Origin: CALLVY01 sp937899855
GTDB taxonomy: Bacteria; Bacteroidota; Bacteroidia; Chitinophagales; Saprospiraceae
Reading direction: 5' to 3'
Assembly (NCBI GenBank): GCA_039820405.1
Contig: JBCBQC010000029.1
Location: 1 to 64,000, forward strand
DNA length: 64,000 nt
The translations under genes and the position numbers were made by a program. Positions 60,341-64,000 of the stretch are shown piece by piece (within the stretch, counting starts at the first letter, position 1; each line of letters starts with the position of its first letter). Below the pieces are notes generated by a model that saw only the letters and a list, made by a program, of their open reading frames with translations, was not told the DNA's origin and made no database searches.

Positions 60341-63208
60341 ATGAGATTGTTATTCTCTACTCTCGTGGCACTGCTCACCTGCCACTTGGCCATTGGTCAA
60401 ACCGGTACCGTCGCCGGCAAAATGATCGAACAGGAATCTGGTTTTGAAGTCATCGGCGGTAACGTCGCCGTACAAGGTGCCGAGGGCGTCGGAGCCGTTT
60501 CGGACCTCGACGGCAACTACCAACTCAAGCTGGATCCCGGCACCTACACCCTGGAATTTTCCTACATCGGCTTTACCACCCAAACCATCACCGACGTGGT
60601 GGTCAACGCCGGCGAAGTCACCAACCTGGACATCCAACTGTACGAAGGAGGCATCGAATTGGACCTCGACGTGACGGTAACCGCCAAGGCCTACCGGAAT
60701 ACGGAAGGGGCCATGTTGCTGCTGCAAAAGAAATCGGCCATGGTCATGGATGGCATCTCCGCCGCCCAGATTACCAAGAGTGGGGACAACGACGTGGCGG
60801 CGGCCGTACGTCGCGTGAGCGGGGTGACCGTAGAAGGCGGCAAGTACGTGTACGTGCGGGGCCTCGGTGACCGCTACAGCAAAACGACCCTAAACGGGGC
60901 GGAAGTCCCCGGACTCGACCCCAGCCGGAATACGGTACAGATGGACCTTTTCCCCACCAACCTGATCGACAACATCGTCATCTATAAAACCTTCTCGCCC
61001 AACCTGCCCGGTAGCTTTACCGGTGGCTTGGTCGATATTTCCACCAAGGATTTCCCCGATCAATTCACCCTCAATGCGTCGGCTTCCTTTAGCTACAATG
61101 GCAACGCCAACTTCAACGACAATTTCTTGAGCTACGAAGGGGGGGCCAACGATGCCCTGGGTTTTGACGATGGGACCCGCGCCATTCCCGAGGCCCTGCA
61201 AAACACCCGGCTCGTGGAATTTGGCGAAGGCCTCAACGATCCCAACGCCGCCCGGACCCTGGCCGCTCAAACCCGTGCCTTCCAGAACAACTGGCAATTC
61301 CAACGGGGCAGCCAATTCTTCAATCAGAACTACTCGCTCTCGGCGGGCAACCAAAAGCAGCTCTTTGGCAAGCCCTTTGGCTTTAACGCGTCGCTTTCCT
61401 ACAGCCGGGGTTTCTCGGGCTACGACGAAGGAGAATCGGGCGTGTATAAGCTGAGTGGAATGGTGGCCAATACGGATGCCCTGAATCCACAGATTCGGCT
61501 GGTGGAACAGCGGGGTACGGAAGACATCCTCTGGGGAGCCCTCCTCGGCGGTTCGCTCAAATTGTCGGACAACCACAAGATCGGCCTGAGCCTGATGCGC
61601 AACCAGAGCGCCACCTCGGAAGCTTTTACGGGAGAAGGGATCAAGTCGAGCGACGACCCCGATGAAGTATTCATCACCCAAAAGTGGGATTACATCGAGC
61701 GCAGCCTGACCACGGGACAGCTCAAGGGCAAACACGTCCTGACCAAGGCCAACAACTTTGAGATCAACTGGATGAGTTCTTACACCCTCTCTACGGTGGA
61801 GCAACCCGACCTGCGTTTCTTTAACCTGCGCTTTTTGCCCCGCGACGACCGCTTCCGGCTCAAGCCCTCCAGCGACCTGGTTCCCACCCGGATTTTCCGC
61901 GATATGGAGCAGGACAACTGGCACCACAAAGTCGATTTCTCCCTGCCCTTCGTCAACTGGGCCGCTCAGAAGTCCAAGTTTGATTTTGGGGCCAGCTACG
62001 TCACCCGGAGCCGTTCCTTTGGGGAAAACCGCTTTAACTTTAACAACTCTAGCTTTAGCGTTCCCGAAGGCGATCCCTTTCTCTACTTCAACGAGGAAAA
62101 CCTACTCAGCGTCAACGACGATGGCAGCTACGCCGATGGAGGCAATGGCGTTTACGTCGTCGACAACACCAACTCCAGCAACACCTACGATGCCACCTCC
62201 AACGTCTTGGGAGCCTACGCCATGGTGGAGATTCCACTGATGAAAAAACTGAAACTGATCACGGGGCTGCGTTTGGAACAAACCAACATTCGCCTAAAGA
62301 CCTTTGACGAGCAGTTGCTCAACGTCTTTCCCCTGCTCGACGGAGAGTCGGACCTGCTGAACAATACGGACGTCTTGCCCTCGGTCAATTTCAACTACGA
62401 ATTTTCGGAAAACGCCAAGTTGCGCTTGGCCTACACCCGGACCCTGGCCCGCCCCACCTTCCGCGAGCTGGCCCCCGTCGACATCTACGATCCCACCAAC
62501 CAGAGTATCACCGTGGGTAACCCCGACCTGGTCCGTACCCTGGTCGATAATGTGGACCTGCGCTACGAAATCTACCCCAACCCGGGCGAGATCATCTCGT
62601 TCAGCGCCTTTTACAAAAACTTTACCGACCCCATCGAAACGGTATTGAACACCCAAGCGGCCAATACCGAATTCACCTGGCGGAACGTAGAAGAAGCCTT
62701 CCTCTTCGGTGGAGAAGTAGAGGTTCGCAAACAACTGGACTTTATCGCCAATGCCCTCAAGGGCCTCAGCCTGGGTGCCAATTTCTCCTACGTCTTTTCC
62801 CAGACCCAAATCGACGCACAGGAGTTGGCCCTGATCCTCGAAGACGATCCCAACGCCGACGATACCCGCGAGATGTTTGGACAAGCCCCTTATTCCCTCA
62901 ACGCGCTCCTCTCCTACCGCAACGAAGGGGGCCTGGATGCCAACCTGAGCTTCAACGTAGTGGGACCACGGATCATCACCGTTTCGCGAGGAGCAACGCC
63001 CAACTTCTTCGTCACCCCCCAGCCCTTGTTGAATTTCAACGTATCCCACAACCTGGGCGAGCGCTTCCGCGTCAAGCTGTCGGTCAACAATATTTTAAAC
63101 AGCGAATACCGCGAGACCGTAACGTTCAAGAATGTTGAATACCCCCTCTCCGTATTCGCTCCCGGAACGACCTACGGCTTGGGCATCAGCTACCAGTTTA
63201 GAAAATAA
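60341..63208 (+). CDS. TonB-dependent outer-membrane receptor
   Basis: 955 aa. Signal peptide (1-19), a CarboxypepD_reg-like domain (about 22-105), a plug domain (about 115-235, with VRGLGDRYSKTTLNGAEVPGLDP and NIVIYKTFSPNLPGSFTGGLVDISTKD) and a C-terminal 22-strand-type barrel that ends in a strand with final YQFRK. It takes up an unknown substrate with energy from TonB-ExbBD. A -7-like TAAATTTA (60326-60333) with TTTG 22 nt upstream would start transcription almost at the ATG. The neighbouring beta-helix lipoprotein may deliver the substrate. Confidence 0.94.
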   Translation: MRLLFSTLVALLTCHLAIGQTGTVAGKMIEQESGFEVIGGNVAVQGAEGVGAVSDLDGNYQLKLDPGTYTLEFSYIGFTTQTITDVVVNAGEVTNLDIQLYEGGIELDLDVTVTAKAYRNTEGAMLLLQKKSAMVMDGISAAQITKSGDNDVAAAVRRVSGVTVEGGKYVYVRGLGDRYSKTTLNGAEVPGLDPSRNTVQMDLFPTNLIDNIVIYKTFSPNLPGSFTGGLVDISTKDFPDQFTLNASASFSYNGNANFNDNFLSYEGGANDALGFDDGTRAIPEALQNTRLVEFGEGLNDPNAARTLAAQTRAFQNNWQFQRGSQFFNQNYSLSAGNQKQLFGKPFGFNASLSYSRGFSGYDEGESGVYKLSGMVANTDALNPQIRLVEQRGTEDILWGALLGGSLKLSDNHKIGLSLMRNQSATSEAFTGEGIKSSDDPDEVFITQKWDYIERSLTTGQLKGKHVLTKANNFEINWMSSYTLSTVEQPDLRFFNLRFLPRDDRFRLKPSSDLVPTRIFRDMEQDNWHHKVDFSLPFVNWAAQKSKFDFGASYVTRSRSFGENRFNFNNSSFSVPEGDPFLYFNEENLLSVNDDGSYADGGNGVYVVDNTNSSNTYDATSNVLGAYAMVEIPLMKKLKLITGLRLEQTNIRLKTFDEQLLNVFPLLDGESDLLNNTDVLPSVNFNYEFSENAKLRLAYTRTLARPTFRELAPVDIYDPTNQSITVGNPDLVRTLVDNVDLRYEIYPNPGEIISFSAFYKNFTDPIETVLNTQAANTEFTWRNVEEAFLFGGEVEVRKQLDFIANALKGLSLGANFSYVFSQTQIDAQELALILEDDPNADDTREMFGQAPYSLNALLSYRNEGGLDANLSFNVVGPRIITVSRGATPNFFVTPQPLLNFNVSHNLGERFRVKLSVNNILNSEYRETVTFKNVEYPLSVFAPGTTYGLGISYQFRK

Positions 63209-63230
63209 AAAACCCCGACTTTCGTCGGGG
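63207..63230 (-). terminator. Intrinsic terminator of the aspartyl protease gene
   Basis: CCCCGAC-TTTC-GTCGGGG (7 bp) with, on the minus strand, TTTTTT directly after the stem. It lies between convergent genes and may also stop the receptor transcript. Confidence 0.85.
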
Positions 63231-63311
63231 CCAAGATTTGTTTATTAATTTTTCCTCACAGCTTGCTGGGCAACAGGTCCAGCAGGCTGTTTTGTTTGGG
63301 ATCGGGAGTGG

Positions 63312-64000
63312 TCAGTGCCAGAGACAGAGTTTGCGACGGCTAAAATTGAGGGATACGGCCTGGGAATGAAAAAAGGGAAAACCCAGGATACCGTCGAGTT
63401 GGACGCCGTATTCTGCCTCGAGTGCGGAGAGATCAACGAGGTAGTAATTCATCTCGTCCAGCGCCACCCGCCCGATTGACAATTGGTCAACGACCATGGT
63501 TTCTACTTTTTGCCGTTTGCCATCGACTTGGAGCAGGTGCCCATTTTTTAGCTTGCCCGGCAAACGGTCACGCCAGCGCGAATGTAGGATATTGATTTCC
63601 GAGCCGGTATCCAGCCCGAAGTAGGCGTTTTTGCCGCCCAGTTTGACTTTGACGATGGGAAGGTGATCGAGGAGGCGAAAGGCGGTACTGGCCCGGGGCG
63701 TCATTTTCCCATCGATTGGATTGCTGCGGAGGGAAAGGCGGATCAAACGGTTATCGAAGTCAATGAATACTTCCTTTCCTTTAATAAAGTCGTAGCCGAT
63801 CAGGCCATCGATGGAGCGTCCGGTCAGGTCTTCAAAGCTGCGCATGTCCATCGTGGCGGCGGATACCCCGTGGAATTCCCAACCTGCCCAACGAAAATGG
63901 TCGACCTCGACCTGCCCCAGCTCCGTCTCGCCGAGTACCCCATTGGCCCGCTGGTGGCCTTTCACCCGCTGTCGGGTGTTGAGCACCAGGCCGGGGGCAC
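63312..64000 (-). CDS. Retropepsin-like aspartyl protease family protein (5' end outside window)
   Basis: The frame stays open through position 64000, so the N-terminus is missing; the GTG at 63986 is internal. One catalytic motif is visible, FGLDTGSEINIL (about 120 residues from the end), preceded by LPIVKVKLGGKNAY, and the C-terminal GILGFPFFHSQAVSLNFSRRKL closes the family fold. Upstream, SIDGLIGYDFIKGKEVFIDFDNR is the end of a first, similar lobe. Such two-lobed proteins in Bacteroidota are thought to be periplasmic or lipid-anchored peptidases. Confidence 0.85.
   Translation of the reverse strand, partial: APGLVLNTRQRVKGHQRANGVLGETELGQVEVDHFRWAGWEFHGVSAATMDMRSFEDLTGRSIDGLIGYDFIKGKEVFIDFDNRLIRLSLRSNPIDGKMTPRASTAFRLLDHLPIVKVKLGGKNAYFGLDTGSEINILHSRWRDRLPGKLKNGHLLQVDGKRQKVETMVVDQLSIGRVALDEMNYYLVDLSALEAEYGVQLDGILGFPFFHSQAVSLNFSRRKLCLWH

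Noticed and set aside
1..64000. CRISPR array, prophage or restriction/defence island
   Set aside because: No regularly spaced repeats, no cas, phage structural or nuclease/methylase gene sets. The single GxxExxY gene is not sufficient for a defence call.

Overview
The window is bacterial chromosome from the Bacteroidota, most likely a Saprospiria/Lewinella-type marine member. The evidence is a type B gliding/T9SS C-terminal sorting domain, two type A T9SS sorting domains, many lipoproteins, a SusC-like TonB-dependent receptor, a class Ia ribonucleotide reductase of the eukaryote-like type found in this phylum, promoters of the TTTG/TAnnTTTG kind, and the Bacteroidota arginine pathway that carbamoylates N-acylornithine. 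Base composition is fairly high in GC. I see no rRNA, tRNA, CRISPR array, prophage or complete insertion sequence.

Layout. 1-4050: a periplasmic beta-propeller sensor with a cytoplasmic GAF-like domain, followed after 3 nt by a GluR0-like ligand-gated potassium channel. 4075-9190: a large PKD-type T9SS substrate and a family III CoA-transferase. 9246-11457: NAD(P)HX repair enzyme and a sirtuin deacylase, almost touching. 11489-19900: a complete arginine operon (GNAT, argG, argC, argD, argF', argB, argE-like, argH) with overlapping genes, preceded by a promoter, an arginine-codon-rich leader ORF and a possible terminator. 20129-23301: a lipoprotein with four Cys-bounded repeats, an ECF sigma factor and a protein that joins an anti-sigma-like N-terminus, a membrane helix, a Pro-rich linker and an outer-membrane barrel. 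23448-26935: nrdBA. 27238-27322: a helically phased cluster of DnaA boxes. 27384-34000: CorA, a HExxH protein, a LolC/E-like permease, a GxxExxY gene inside inverted repeats, TyrRS, a PhzF-family protein and a Cys/Met PLP enzyme. 35715-48862: secreted and surface proteins (T9SS cargo, VWA lipoprotein, two CRTAC1/FG-GAP lipoproteins, MsrB, secreted nuclease). 48869-54334: RimO, a methyltransferase, an outer-membrane barrel, a SpoU methyltransferase and CTP synthase. 54627-58295: three tandem secreted proteins with eight MORN repeats each. 58534-63208: a beta-helix lipoprotein and a TonB-dependent receptor. 63312-64000: an aspartyl protease cut by the window edge.

How parts work together. The arginine genes form one translationally coupled unit whose leader has the layout of ribosome-mediated attenuation, and residue 90 of ArgF' points towards succinylated rather than acetylated intermediates. 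The lipoprotein/sigma/barrel operon looks like a cell-surface signalling unit built on a single envelope-spanning anti-sigma factor. The MORN trio shares a C-x6-C-x-G motif, eight 23-residue repeats and a helical tail, and appears to be a lineage-specific secreted family.

Start codons were moved inward from the longest open frame where family alignment or gene overlap argued for it; these cases are stated. Everything was read by eye, with no searches or RNA folding, so family names rest on recognised motifs and regulatory calls are predictions.
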